From contig JAEEIN010000137.1 of assembly GCA_016281385.1 (NCBI GenBank), positions 1-54,296 on the forward strand: a DNA stretch of 54,296 nucleotides, written 5' to 3'. Positions 28,241 to 37,300 of this stretch are shown piece after piece. The notes under the pieces are model-generated. The model was not told the DNA's origin and did not search any database. It saw nothing but the letters and a program-made list of their open reading frames with translations. The stretch is from Lachnospiraceae bacterium (GTDB taxonomy: Bacteria; Bacillota; Clostridia; Lachnospirales; Lachnospiraceae). The translations under genes and the position numbers were made by a program. The number at the start of each line of letters is the position of its first letter. Position 1 is the first letter of the stretch.

Positions 28241-28522
28241 ATGGATATGAGCGAAGGAAACTATCCGGGCTTTGTTTTACGACATGCCGCGGGGATGTGG
28301 AACCTTTTAGATCTTAGCCATCCTGAGTTTCCCTACAAAGAGCCGCTGCGACTCAATGAATCCGGAGCCATTATATGGCAGGAGATTGAACGCGGCATGA
28401 ATTTGGATGCAATATCGCAGGAACTTGTGAAAGAGTACGGAATCTCTCGGGAAGAGGCGGATTCCGATCTTAGAGTTTTCTGCGAAAAACTTAAGGCATT
28501 TGGTGTGCCTTTAGACAATTAA
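28241..28522 (+). CDS. PqqD-family peptide-chaperone/RRE-like protein
   Basis: GMWNLLDL…PLRLNESGAIIWQEIERGMNLDAISQELVKEYGISREEADSDLRVFCEKLKAFGVP; PqqD winged-helix pattern. Confidence 0.85.
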   Translation: MDMSEGNYPGFVLRHAAGMWNLLDLSHPEFPYKEPLRLNESGAIIWQEIERGMNLDAISQELVKEYGISREEADSDLRVFCEKLKAFGVPLDN

Positions 28523-28533
28523 AGGGGTTTTGT

Positions 28534-30717
28534 ATGAATATTTTAATTGCAGGTGGTGCAGGAACCTTCCTTAATAATATCCTGATCAAACTTCACAAGG
28601 AGGGACATAAGGTATCCGTTCTTACCGGTAATCGTTTCGCCGACAAGGATGCCTATCAGAAGAATTTCGAAGTCTACAAGTTCCAGTATGATGCGAGCTG
28701 CTTAAACGAGATCTTCGAAAGTGTATCCCCCGATGTTACCATATTCATGGGAGCATTTGATACCAACTTTGAATGGAAGAACGAGGAAGCCGATTCGGTA
28801 AAATATACGGCTTCTTTGGCAAATATTCTTATGGGTTACGCCATGCGCGGTAAGGGAAGATTTATCTATCTTTCCTCACATGAAGTGTTTGGCGATAATC
28901 ACGATGCGGATATCACCGAGAATCTTATGACATCTCCCGACGGATTCCGTGCCCAGTCCATCTATCAAGGCGAGCAGATGTGTGAAAACTATCGTTCCAA
29001 CCGTGATATGGATATCGTAACGGTCCGCTTCGATCACCTTTATTGTATTCCCGAGAAGCGCGCGGATATCAAGGATGTTGTTACATCCATGTGCCTTGAA
29101 GCTTTGGAGGAGAAGACGATCCATTATGCAAAGAGCACATTCCTTTCGCCTTTATATGAAAATGACGGCGTAGAGGCCCTTTACAGGATCATTTCATGTG
29201 CAAAACACAACGCAGACGTATATCATGTATCCGCTTCAAATCAGATCTCCGAGGAAGAACTGGCAAATCTCGTCAGAGACAACATGAACCCCGAGTGTGA
29301 TGTTATCTCTACACCCGGTACTTCCGCATACAGATGCGTCCTTTCAAACCGTCTGTACGAGAGCGAATTCGGAAACCCCAGATTCATGGATCTTGCGACC
29401 ATCGTAAAGCGTATCGCAACCACAATGAAGAAGAAAGCATATGTATTCCTCACCGATGAGGAGACAGGCCTTTCCTTCACACAGAGACTTAAGAAGAAGC
29501 TGGGCTGGTTCATCAGCACCATGATCCCCTTCCTTGAGAATGTGATCATCTTCATCCCCTGCTTCATGTTCTATAACAGAGCTGCGGAGAGTTCTTATTT
29601 TGCAAGGCTTGATATCTATCTTCTCTATGTGCTTCTGTTCGCTATCGTATACGGACAGCAGCAGGCAACGCTTTCGGCCCTTCTTGCGGTTGCGGGTTAT
29701 TTCTTCAGAAATACCTATGAACAGACCGGATTCAGACTTCTGCTTGACTCCAATACATACGTATGGGTTGCTCAGCTGTTCATCGTAGGCCTTTCGGTAG
29801 GTTACCTTCGCGATCAGATCATTAAGCTGAGAAAAGAGAACGAAGAGGAGAAGGAATTCTTAAAGCAGCAGATCGAAGACATTCAGGTCATCAACTCCAC
29901 AAACGTCCGCGTTAAGGACGTTCTTGAAACACAGGTTGTTAACCAGACTGATTCCGTAGGAAAGATCTACGGCATCACATCTTCGCTTGATCAGTACAGC
30001 CCTGAAGAGGTTCTCTTCTATGCAGCTCGTACCGTGAGCGAACTTATGAAGACCGAGGATGTTGCCATTTACCAGGTTTCCAATGCCGACTACGCAAGAT
30101 TGTTCTCTTCAACCTCTGCAAAGTCCAGAGTACTTGGTAACTCCGTCCGCTATACCGAAATGGGTGACTGCTACGAAGCCCTCAGAAACCGCAGGGTATA
30201 TATCAACCGTAAGATGGACGGTCGTTACCCCCTTATGGCCAATGCCATTTTTGAAAATGATGAGATGCAGATGATCGTAATGCTTTGGGGTCTCTCATGG
30301 GAGAATATGACTCTCGGCGAGGCAAACAAGCTTGTCATCATCAGTGCACTTATACAGAACGCAGTCCTTCGCGCTAACCGTTACATCCTTGCTCTTGAGG
30401 ATCAGAGATACGAGGAAGGCACGAAGATGCTTGAAAAGGACAGCTTCAGAACTCTGCTTGATGCGTTCTTAAAGGCTGAGAAAGAAGATCTTACCGAATG
30501 TTCGGTAATCAGGGTTAAAACAGATCAGTCCAACAGAGCGGACGTTATCGGCATCATCGAAAAGTCCTTAAGAACATCGGATTATCTCGGAAATCTCGGA
30601 GGAAGCGAGGTATATGCACTTCTTTCCAATACTACGGAAGAGGGCGCAACCTTCGTTCTCAACAGATTCCTTGAGAAGGGCCTTGAGGCCGCAATAGTGG
30701 AGGAAGGAACGATATGA
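28534..30717 (+). CDS. pelD: PelD-like c-di-GMP receptor fused to an N-terminal SDR/epimerase-like domain (SDR-TM-GAF-degenerate GGDEF)
   Basis: GGAGTFLNNI Rossmann motif; 3-4 TM helices; GAF region; C-terminal RTSD-YLGNL-GGSEV I-site plus degenerate GGDEF; next to PelE/F/G-like genes. Confidence 0.8.
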   Translation: MNILIAGGAGTFLNNILIKLHKEGHKVSVLTGNRFADKDAYQKNFEVYKFQYDASCLNEIFESVSPDVTIFMGAFDTNFEWKNEEADSVKYTASLANILMGYAMRGKGRFIYLSSHEVFGDNHDADITENLMTSPDGFRAQSIYQGEQMCENYRSNRDMDIVTVRFDHLYCIPEKRADIKDVVTSMCLEALEEKTIHYAKSTFLSPLYENDGVEALYRIISCAKHNADVYHVSASNQISEEELANLVRDNMNPECDVISTPGTSAYRCVLSNRLYESEFGNPRFMDLATIVKRIATTMKKKAYVFLTDEETGLSFTQRLKKKLGWFISTMIPFLENVIIFIPCFMFYNRAAESSYFARLDIYLLYVLLFAIVYGQQQATLSALLAVAGYFFRNTYEQTGFRLLLDSNTYVWVAQLFIVGLSVGYLRDQIIKLRKENEEEKEFLKQQIEDIQVINSTNVRVKDVLETQVVNQTDSVGKIYGITSSLDQYSPEEVLFYAARTVSELMKTEDVAIYQVSNADYARLFSSTSAKSRVLGNSVRYTEMGDCYEALRNRRVYINRKMDGRYPLMANAIFENDEMQMIVMLWGLSWENMTLGEANKLVIISALIQNAVLRANRYILALEDQRYEEGTKMLEKDSFRTLLDAFLKAEKEDLTECSVIRVKTDQSNRADVIGIIEKSLRTSDYLGNLGGSEVYALLSNTTEEGATFVLNRFLEKGLEAAIVEEGTI

Positions 30718-31622
30718 CTTGGAGTGTAAGATTTTTTATAATCTTTCTTCTGTTGAATTTTCTCCTTACGGCATGTTACCTCATCGTTGCCATCCACTTC
30801 AGGAAGATCAAACGCCATCTTGCATATGCCCGGGCTGTGGTAATGCTTCTTGTTCCGGGAGCGGGCACTTTGCTGATGGTTCTCGGATGGTTCGGATATG
30901 AATATGTATTCCGTAAGGATGTAGACCTTTCCGACGTTATCTTCAGTAAGGAGAGAGGCCGCGAACTTGTAAGGTCCAACGAGGAGATAGAGCGTAACGT
31001 TGTTTCCCTCGAGGAAGCCATTGCAGTAACGGATAAAGCGGATTTGAGAAGCCTGGTAATGGGTGTTGCCCAGGGTGATTACGAGGATTCCCTTTCAGCT
31101 ATTTCCCTTGCACTTAACAGTGAGGATTCAGAAACTGCCCACTACGCCGCTTCACTTTTACAGGATGCGATCAACGATTTCAGACTTAAGGTCCAGAAGG
31201 GCTACAACAAGGTTCAGAAGAGAGACGAAGAACTTGAAGATACCGCAAAGGGTCTTATCAAGTATATGAACAAGGTTCTAGTTCAGAAGGTATTTACGGA
31301 TCTTGAACAGAGATCCTTCACACATATTCTGGAGGATACCGCACAGATCCTTCACGAGGAGCATCCGGAGGCACTTACCAGCGAACTTTACGAGATCGTC
31401 TGCTTAAGACTTCTGGAGATCAAGGATTTCGAAAAGTGCGAGCTTTGGGCAAACAGAGCAATGGCTCAGTTCCCCAACACCCTTTCATCCCACACCTGCC
31501 TGATCAAATACTTCTTTAACAGCGGGCAGAAGGAAAGATTCTTTGAGGCACTTGACAACTTAAAGAAATCGTCTGTGGTAATCGATAAGGAGACGCTGGA
31601 ACTTATAAGGGCATTCCAGTAG
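30714..31622 (+). CDS. pelE: PelE-like membrane protein (two TM helices plus helical/TPR-like region)
   Basis: N-terminal TM pair, long alpha-helical cytoplasmic region, position directly after pelD-like gene (ATGA overlap). Confidence 0.75.
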   Translation: MTWSVRFFIIFLLLNFLLTACYLIVAIHFRKIKRHLAYARAVVMLLVPGAGTLLMVLGWFGYEYVFRKDVDLSDVIFSKERGRELVRSNEEIERNVVSLEEAIAVTDKADLRSLVMGVAQGDYEDSLSAISLALNSEDSETAHYAASLLQDAINDFRLKVQKGYNKVQKRDEELEDTAKGLIKYMNKVLVQKVFTDLEQRSFTHILEDTAQILHEEHPEALTSELYEIVCLRLLEIKDFEKCELWANRAMAQFPNTLSSHTCLIKYFFNSGQKERFFEALDNLKKSSVVIDKETLELIRAFQ

Positions 31623-31657
31623 AGAAGGACATCAGGATTAAGGAGGATATACAGTTT

Positions 31658-33982
31658 ATGTCTATGACAGTTATTACTGTGCTTCAAATAACGGGCATAT
31701 ACTGTGCATATCTGCTTATAACGGTCTTTTTGCCTCATTTCGCCTTCGGAAAAACGGTCAGGTTTAAGAACCGATATGAACGTTTTCTCTTTTATGTGAT
31801 CTCGGGCAACTTTTATATGATCAACCTGGTATATCTGCTTGAGTTGGTGCATATTTCCTATCGTTTAACATTGATCCTGTTTACAGTCGTTCCGGCAATA
31901 ATCATTAAAGTCAGACTTGAGAGGATCCCTCTGGGAAAATACATTCTTGATATATGGGACACCTTAAGAAAGCTGACCGGCGGACAGCTTAAAGTAAAGA
32001 ACGTAAGTGATCAGATAGAGCCGCTGCTTGCACAGAGAAGAAAGAAGTTCTTTGCAAAGATAAAGAAGGTATATCTGAACAATATAGTCGATGTTCTGCT
32101 GACACTTACACTGCTTTTATGTATTCTTTATTTCTTCGGATCGCATCTTCTGAAGACATACGGATATAAAGCCTCCGACCTCATAGTACATAACTACTGG
32201 ATCAACAGCTTAAGTGAAAACAGGCTGTTCTGCGCCGGTATTTATCCCTTTGGTTTTCACAACACCGTGTATTACATACACAAGGTTTTTGGCATAGATA
32301 CGGTTGCTTTATTGAGAACGTTCAGCCTTCATACGGTGACGTTCAATATACTGATGCTTTTCTGTGCACTTAAGCTTCTTTGCAAGTCGAGATATATACC
32401 GTATATCGGCGCGTTTATGTATTCCGTGGTCGACTGCTTCTTGTCCCATACATACGGCAGATATAATGCTCCCCTTCCTCAGGAGTACGGCATTATGTTC
32501 ATATTCCCCGCCATTTATTGCGGGTTCGCATATTTCAGGGCACAGAGAAGGGAAAAGCGCGGTTTATACTCAAAGGACTGCTATCGGTATCTTGCCGGAT
32601 TCGCCATGAGTTTTTCGCTTTGTATCACGACTCACTTTTACGGCGTTATGGCGGCAGGAATTTTTGCGTTTTCAATGGCCACCGGGTTTGCGGTATGGCT
32701 CTTCAGAAAGACCTACTTTAAGCGCGTTATGTGTACGATCTTTATTACCATGGGCATTGCGCTTACGCCCATGTTCCTGGCAGCTGCCGAAGGCATAGAG
32801 ATCGAAGGATCCTTGAGATGGGGGCTGAGCATCATCTTCGGTGTAAAGGGCGATGATGAAGCGGACAAGGAAAACACCGAAACGGAAGAACAGACAGAAA
32901 TTGTTGAAGAAGTTACGGAAGAGGTTGAGGAAGTCGAGGAAGAAGTAGATCGAACGACTCGTCTCCAAAGATTTATAGAGACTTATTCCGAAAAATACGG
33001 CAGTATCGCCGGCCCGCCCGTAGCTTATGTGGAATTGTTAAAAGCCGATCTTAGCTCCAACGTATTCAAGGAGAAGGATCAGAGTCAGATATATGTAGTG
33101 CTTATAGGATATGGAACCCTGCTTGTTTTGGGCGTAGTGATAATGCTTGGAAAAAGGGATAAGATGTACGGTGCCGTGCTTTTGTCAACGGGAATCCACA
33201 TGGTAGTGATCACAACCGTACTGTGCGCAGGTGATATAGGTATTCCGATGCTGATGGACCCTGCCCGAGCCAGCATATATGTGGCTTACAGTGCTGCCTT
33301 TGCAATCCCGATGTTTGTAGATGCAGTCATGTACTTCATCCTTGGATGGGGCACTAAAAAGAAATATGTTTTGTCGATTGCATCATTTGCATTGCTTGCA
33401 TTCTGGGGCGGAATGGTAATACGCACCAACTACATAAGAAAACCTCTTTCTCCCGGTGGAATGGAGACAAACGGCGCAGTTGAGTGCCTTACCAGAATTT
33501 CCATGGAAGAAGAGGACTATTCCTGGACAATATGTTCGGCCAACGATGAAGGCCGTATGGTCTATGACCACGGTTTCCATTATGAGCTGATAGATTTCCT
33601 CAGAGGAATGGAATATGTTGCGGACAAGGGCCGAGTTCGTATGCCTACCAAGTATGTATATATCTTCGTGGAAAAAATCCCGATAGATTACTTCGCGACC
33701 TATTGGGGAAGCGGACAATCCGTATCGAAATTCGGCGCAAAACGTGACCTGCCTTTGGGTAGATCTTTGGGATTGTACACCAAGGCAAATCGATGGATAT
33801 GTATGTCGAGACTGTATTATTGGGCGCAGGCATTTATGGAGCTTTATCCCAATGAGATGTCAGTATATTATGAGACAGACAATTTTGTATGTTACAAGAT
33901 CATACAAAATCCATACAGGTTATTTAATTTTGCAATAGACTATGAATACAACAGCACTAACCCTATGGATGTAGAACCATAG
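31658..33982 (+). CDS. Large polytopic membrane protein (774 aa), GT-C-like topology, unknown function
   Basis: About 12 hydrophobic segments; acidic interdomain stretch DDEADKENTETEEQTEIVEEVTEEVEEVEEEVDR. Confidence 0.65.
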   Translation: MSMTVITVLQITGIYCAYLLITVFLPHFAFGKTVRFKNRYERFLFYVISGNFYMINLVYLLELVHISYRLTLILFTVVPAIIIKVRLERIPLGKYILDIWDTLRKLTGGQLKVKNVSDQIEPLLAQRRKKFFAKIKKVYLNNIVDVLLTLTLLLCILYFFGSHLLKTYGYKASDLIVHNYWINSLSENRLFCAGIYPFGFHNTVYYIHKVFGIDTVALLRTFSLHTVTFNILMLFCALKLLCKSRYIPYIGAFMYSVVDCFLSHTYGRYNAPLPQEYGIMFIFPAIYCGFAYFRAQRREKRGLYSKDCYRYLAGFAMSFSLCITTHFYGVMAAGIFAFSMATGFAVWLFRKTYFKRVMCTIFITMGIALTPMFLAAAEGIEIEGSLRWGLSIIFGVKGDDEADKENTETEEQTEIVEEVTEEVEEVEEEVDRTTRLQRFIETYSEKYGSIAGPPVAYVELLKADLSSNVFKEKDQSQIYVVLIGYGTLLVLGVVIMLGKRDKMYGAVLLSTGIHMVVITTVLCAGDIGIPMLMDPARASIYVAYSAAFAIPMFVDAVMYFILGWGTKKKYVLSIASFALLAFWGGMVIRTNYIRKPLSPGGMETNGAVECLTRISMEEEDYSWTICSANDEGRMVYDHGFHYELIDFLRGMEYVADKGRVRMPTKYVYIFVEKIPIDYFATYWGSGQSVSKFGAKRDLPLGRSLGLYTKANRWICMSRLYYWAQAFMELYPNEMSVYYETDNFVCYKIIQNPYRLFNFAIDYEYNSTNPMDVEP

Positions 33983-34000
33983 GAAAAAGGGGAAAATGGA

Positions 34001-35842
34001 ATGATCTCACGCAGAAATTACTTTATCATCCTGATTGTAATGGGGATAATATTTGTCCTCTTCCAATTCAGCCAGTTTGCCAGATCGGCAGGGAATGATT
34101 TCAACGTAAACAAGTTTATTGAACTTGAATTACCTGAAAAAAGGCCCTGGCAGCAGGTATCTTTGACAGTGGACGATGATCTGCCCTGGGGCGATAAGGA
34201 ATATACCGTATTTGTCGGAGATAAAGGATCAAATATCGGAAGTATCGTTACGCAGTGGACTTATTATACCAAGAGAGATATCCTGATCGCAGACAGTCTG
34301 ACTGATTTTGCAAAGAAAGAGCATGCCCTTCCGGAATTTGTCATTATCGATTCCACCTGTGTGGATTTTGACACAGAGACGCAGATCCTGACAGATATGT
34401 TAAATACCGGTAATTCGGTGATCCTTTGCAATCTTCCGGACGTTAGTGTTATTCAGAACAATCTTGAACTTAAATCCGTATTGGGAATCGACTTCATCAA
34501 AGAAGAAAGTGTGACGGTTGAAGGAATCAAGCTCTTTGCCGGTTTCCTTTTAGGAGGCGAAGAAATATATGAGCCACAGAAGAAGGAGGAGGAGAAGAGA
34601 CAGGATCTGGAGCTTACAATGCCCTGGTATATTCCTACCGGAGGAACCAAGACCTATATGGTCGGCGTTATGGACGAATATTTCGATAGCGTGATCGAGG
34701 ATTATGAGTTTAAAAACGATTATTTTCCTGCAATCATATGGAGAAAGAGCACACCTAACGGACAGATCTTTTGTGTAAACGGAGACTATATGTCAACCAC
34801 CACCGGACTTGGAATTTTAAGTGCGATGAGTTACGAACTGAGCAGCTATCAGTTGTACCCGGTTGTAAATGCACAGAATACGCTGGTTATAGATTTCCCT
34901 CTTATGGCGGATGAAAACGACGAAAGATTCAATGAGATCTATTCCAGATCTTTCAACGAGTTTCAGACAAATGTTATCTGGGCTTCACTTATGGCGCTTG
35001 GCGAGCAGAACGATCTTCAATTCACCTGCTTCATGTCACCAAAATACAATTATTCGGATCCCGCACAGCCCAGTTACGACGAGTATAATACACTCCTTCA
35101 GCTGTTTAATGAAAAGGATGCCGAAGTTGGTCTGTCACTTGAACATGCCGACGGCATTACACTTCTTGAAAAACTTAAGGTTGATAAGGATTATTACGAT
35201 GGAATAGAAAACAGATATCAGAATTCCAGCGCATTCATGGACCTTGCGGACATTGATGAACTGGATGAGGCTGTTAAGGTAGCTTATGTAAGAAATGTTA
35301 GGACCATCGCCTGCGATGCAGATGTTCAGCTTCCTATCCTGAGCTATCTCACCGATGATATCACCTTACAGAGCCTTACAAGTAACACCCGCTATTTTAC
35401 ATACTCTAAGGATCTTATGCTTAAGAGTATCGAAACGGTTCTGGGATATGATAACGCAAAGCTTAACATGAGTCCCGTTATCTGGCCGGAATCCGTTGAT
35501 GATCAGTGGGAGAACATCTACATCGACATGGCTAGTTCGCTTGCAACTTACTGGAGAAGATTCAAGGTATTTGACAATACTACACTTACCGAAAGCGATC
35601 AGAGAGTAAGAACCTTCTTAAACATTGATTCTTCTTCATCCATTGATGGTGATGTGATCACTCTCAACGTTTCCGGAGCAGACGGAAATACGACCTGGTT
35701 CATGCTTCGTACCCACAATGCAAAGATCGATGAGATCGAGGGAGCAACATATAAGAAGGTTGAAACCGATGCTTACCTTCTTACGGTAAATTCGGAAACT
35801 GTAACTATCAGATTAAAGAACACACAGAATATTAATAACTGA
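34001..35842 (+). CDS. DUF2194-like membrane-anchored protein (possible divergent carbohydrate deacetylase-like PelA substitute)
   Basis: N-terminal TM; NTLVIDFPLMADENDERFNEIYSRSFNEFQTNVIW…; position between PelE- and PelF-like genes. Confidence 0.6.
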   Translation: MISRRNYFIILIVMGIIFVLFQFSQFARSAGNDFNVNKFIELELPEKRPWQQVSLTVDDDLPWGDKEYTVFVGDKGSNIGSIVTQWTYYTKRDILIADSLTDFAKKEHALPEFVIIDSTCVDFDTETQILTDMLNTGNSVILCNLPDVSVIQNNLELKSVLGIDFIKEESVTVEGIKLFAGFLLGGEEIYEPQKKEEEKRQDLELTMPWYIPTGGTKTYMVGVMDEYFDSVIEDYEFKNDYFPAIIWRKSTPNGQIFCVNGDYMSTTTGLGILSAMSYELSSYQLYPVVNAQNTLVIDFPLMADENDERFNEIYSRSFNEFQTNVIWASLMALGEQNDLQFTCFMSPKYNYSDPAQPSYDEYNTLLQLFNEKDAEVGLSLEHADGITLLEKLKVDKDYYDGIENRYQNSSAFMDLADIDELDEAVKVAYVRNVRTIACDADVQLPILSYLTDDITLQSLTSNTRYFTYSKDLMLKSIETVLGYDNAKLNMSPVIWPESVDDQWENIYIDMASSLATYWRRFKVFDNTTLTESDQRVRTFLNIDSSSSIDGDVITLNVSGADGNTTWFMLRTHNAKIDEIEGATYKKVETDAYLLTVNSETVTIRLKNTQNINN

Positions 35843-35869
35843 TAGATAAAGATACACAAAGGGGAATAT

Positions 35870-37288
35870 ATGAAGATTTGTATTGTAGCCGAAGGATGTT
35901 ATCCATATGTAGTAGGCGGTGTATCCGGATGGATACACAGTATGGTCCAGGCTTTTCCTGAACACGAATTTGTCATTCTCGGAATCATACCCGATCGTGA
36001 ACAGAGCGGTAAATTCGAATATCATTTGCCGGACAATGTAAGCGCTGTTTATGAAGCATATCTGGATGATTTTGACTGGAGCGAAACAAGAAAAGAAGGA
36101 CGACGCACAAAGTTAAGAAAATCGGAATACAGGGCACTTCGAAGCCTTATCATGAACAGGCGTGTTGAATGGGATGCGATCTTTGATATGTTTTCAAAGG
36201 ATACCTTCTCAATTGACGACCTTTTAATGGGTGCCGACTTCTTAAAGATCGTTACGGAGTATTACAACACGAATTATCCGGAAATCGTATTCTCGGATTT
36301 CTTATGGACCATGAGATCCATATATCTTCCGCTTTTCCTGATACTTAAGACTCCGTTGCCTCAGGCAGACATTTATCACTGCGTTGCCACCGGCTATGCC
36401 GGAGTTTTGGGAGCTATGGCAAACAGACTTTACGGAAGCAAGCTTCTTCTTTCAGAGCATGGTATTTATACCCGTGAACGTGAGGAAGAAGTCATCAAAG
36501 CTACATGGGTAAAGGGTATTTACAAAAATATCTGGATCGATCAGTTTAAGAAGATGTCCATGGTAGCATATGAAAAGGCAGAGATCGTAACAAGCCTTTA
36601 TGCACATGCAAGAGAGCTTCAGATCGAACTTGGATGTCCCGAAGAGAAGACCAGGATCACTCCCAACGGTATAGATGTTGAAAGGTTCCGAAATATTCCC
36701 GGTAAGCAGCCCGAGGATGAGGGATGGTTCAATATCGGAGCAGTATTGAGAGTTGCTCCCATAAAGGATGTTAAGACATTGATACAGGCATTTTCTTTTG
36801 CAAAGTCCAGATGCGCAAATCTGAAGCTCTGGATAATGGGTCCTACCAACGAGGATGAGGACTACGCAGCGGAATGTTTTGATCTCGTGGACGCCCTGGG
36901 GGTTAAGGATATAGAGTTCACCGGAAGGGTTGATGTTTCACAGTATCTGGGAAGAATGGATGCGACCATTCTTACAAGTATAAGTGAAGGACAGCCCCTT
37001 ACCATTCTCGAAAGTTATGCAGCGCATGTACCTACCATTGCAACGGACGTAGGAAACTGCCGCGGACTTATCTATGGTGAGGATGACGATGAATTAGGGG
37101 AATCAGGTATTCTTACTCATATCATGAACGTGAGTGAGATCGCCGATGCGATGGTATATCTTGCATCCAATGAAGAAGAACGCCGCAAGATGGGCGATAT
37201 CGGATTCAAGAGACTGAATTCGAAATACCGCATCGAAATGATGAGAGATACATATCGTAGCATTTATGAGGAATTAGGGAATAAATAA
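35870..37288 (+). CDS. pelF: PelF-like GT4 glycosyltransferase (DUF3492 + Glycos_transf_1)
   Basis: MKICIVAEGCYPYVVGGVSGWIHSMVQAFPEHEFVILGI…GIYTREREEE…RITPNGIDVERF…SISEGQPLTILESYA…ATDVGNCRGLIYG. Confidence 0.93.
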   Translation: MKICIVAEGCYPYVVGGVSGWIHSMVQAFPEHEFVILGIIPDREQSGKFEYHLPDNVSAVYEAYLDDFDWSETRKEGRRTKLRKSEYRALRSLIMNRRVEWDAIFDMFSKDTFSIDDLLMGADFLKIVTEYYNTNYPEIVFSDFLWTMRSIYLPLFLILKTPLPQADIYHCVATGYAGVLGAMANRLYGSKLLLSEHGIYTREREEEVIKATWVKGIYKNIWIDQFKKMSMVAYEKAEIVTSLYAHARELQIELGCPEEKTRITPNGIDVERFRNIPGKQPEDEGWFNIGAVLRVAPIKDVKTLIQAFSFAKSRCANLKLWIMGPTNEDEDYAAECFDLVDALGVKDIEFTGRVDVSQYLGRMDATILTSISEGQPLTILESYAAHVPTIATDVGNCRGLIYGEDDDELGESGILTHIMNVSEIADAMVYLASNEEERRKMGDIGFKRLNSKYRIEMMRDTYRSIYEELGNK

Positions 37289-37300
37289 GGATAAATAACT

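Noticed and set aside
32860-32950. Repetitive GAA/GAG-rich tract considered as a DNA repeat or CRISPR-like element
   Set aside because: It is in-frame acidic low-complexity coding sequence, without regular repeat-spacer structure
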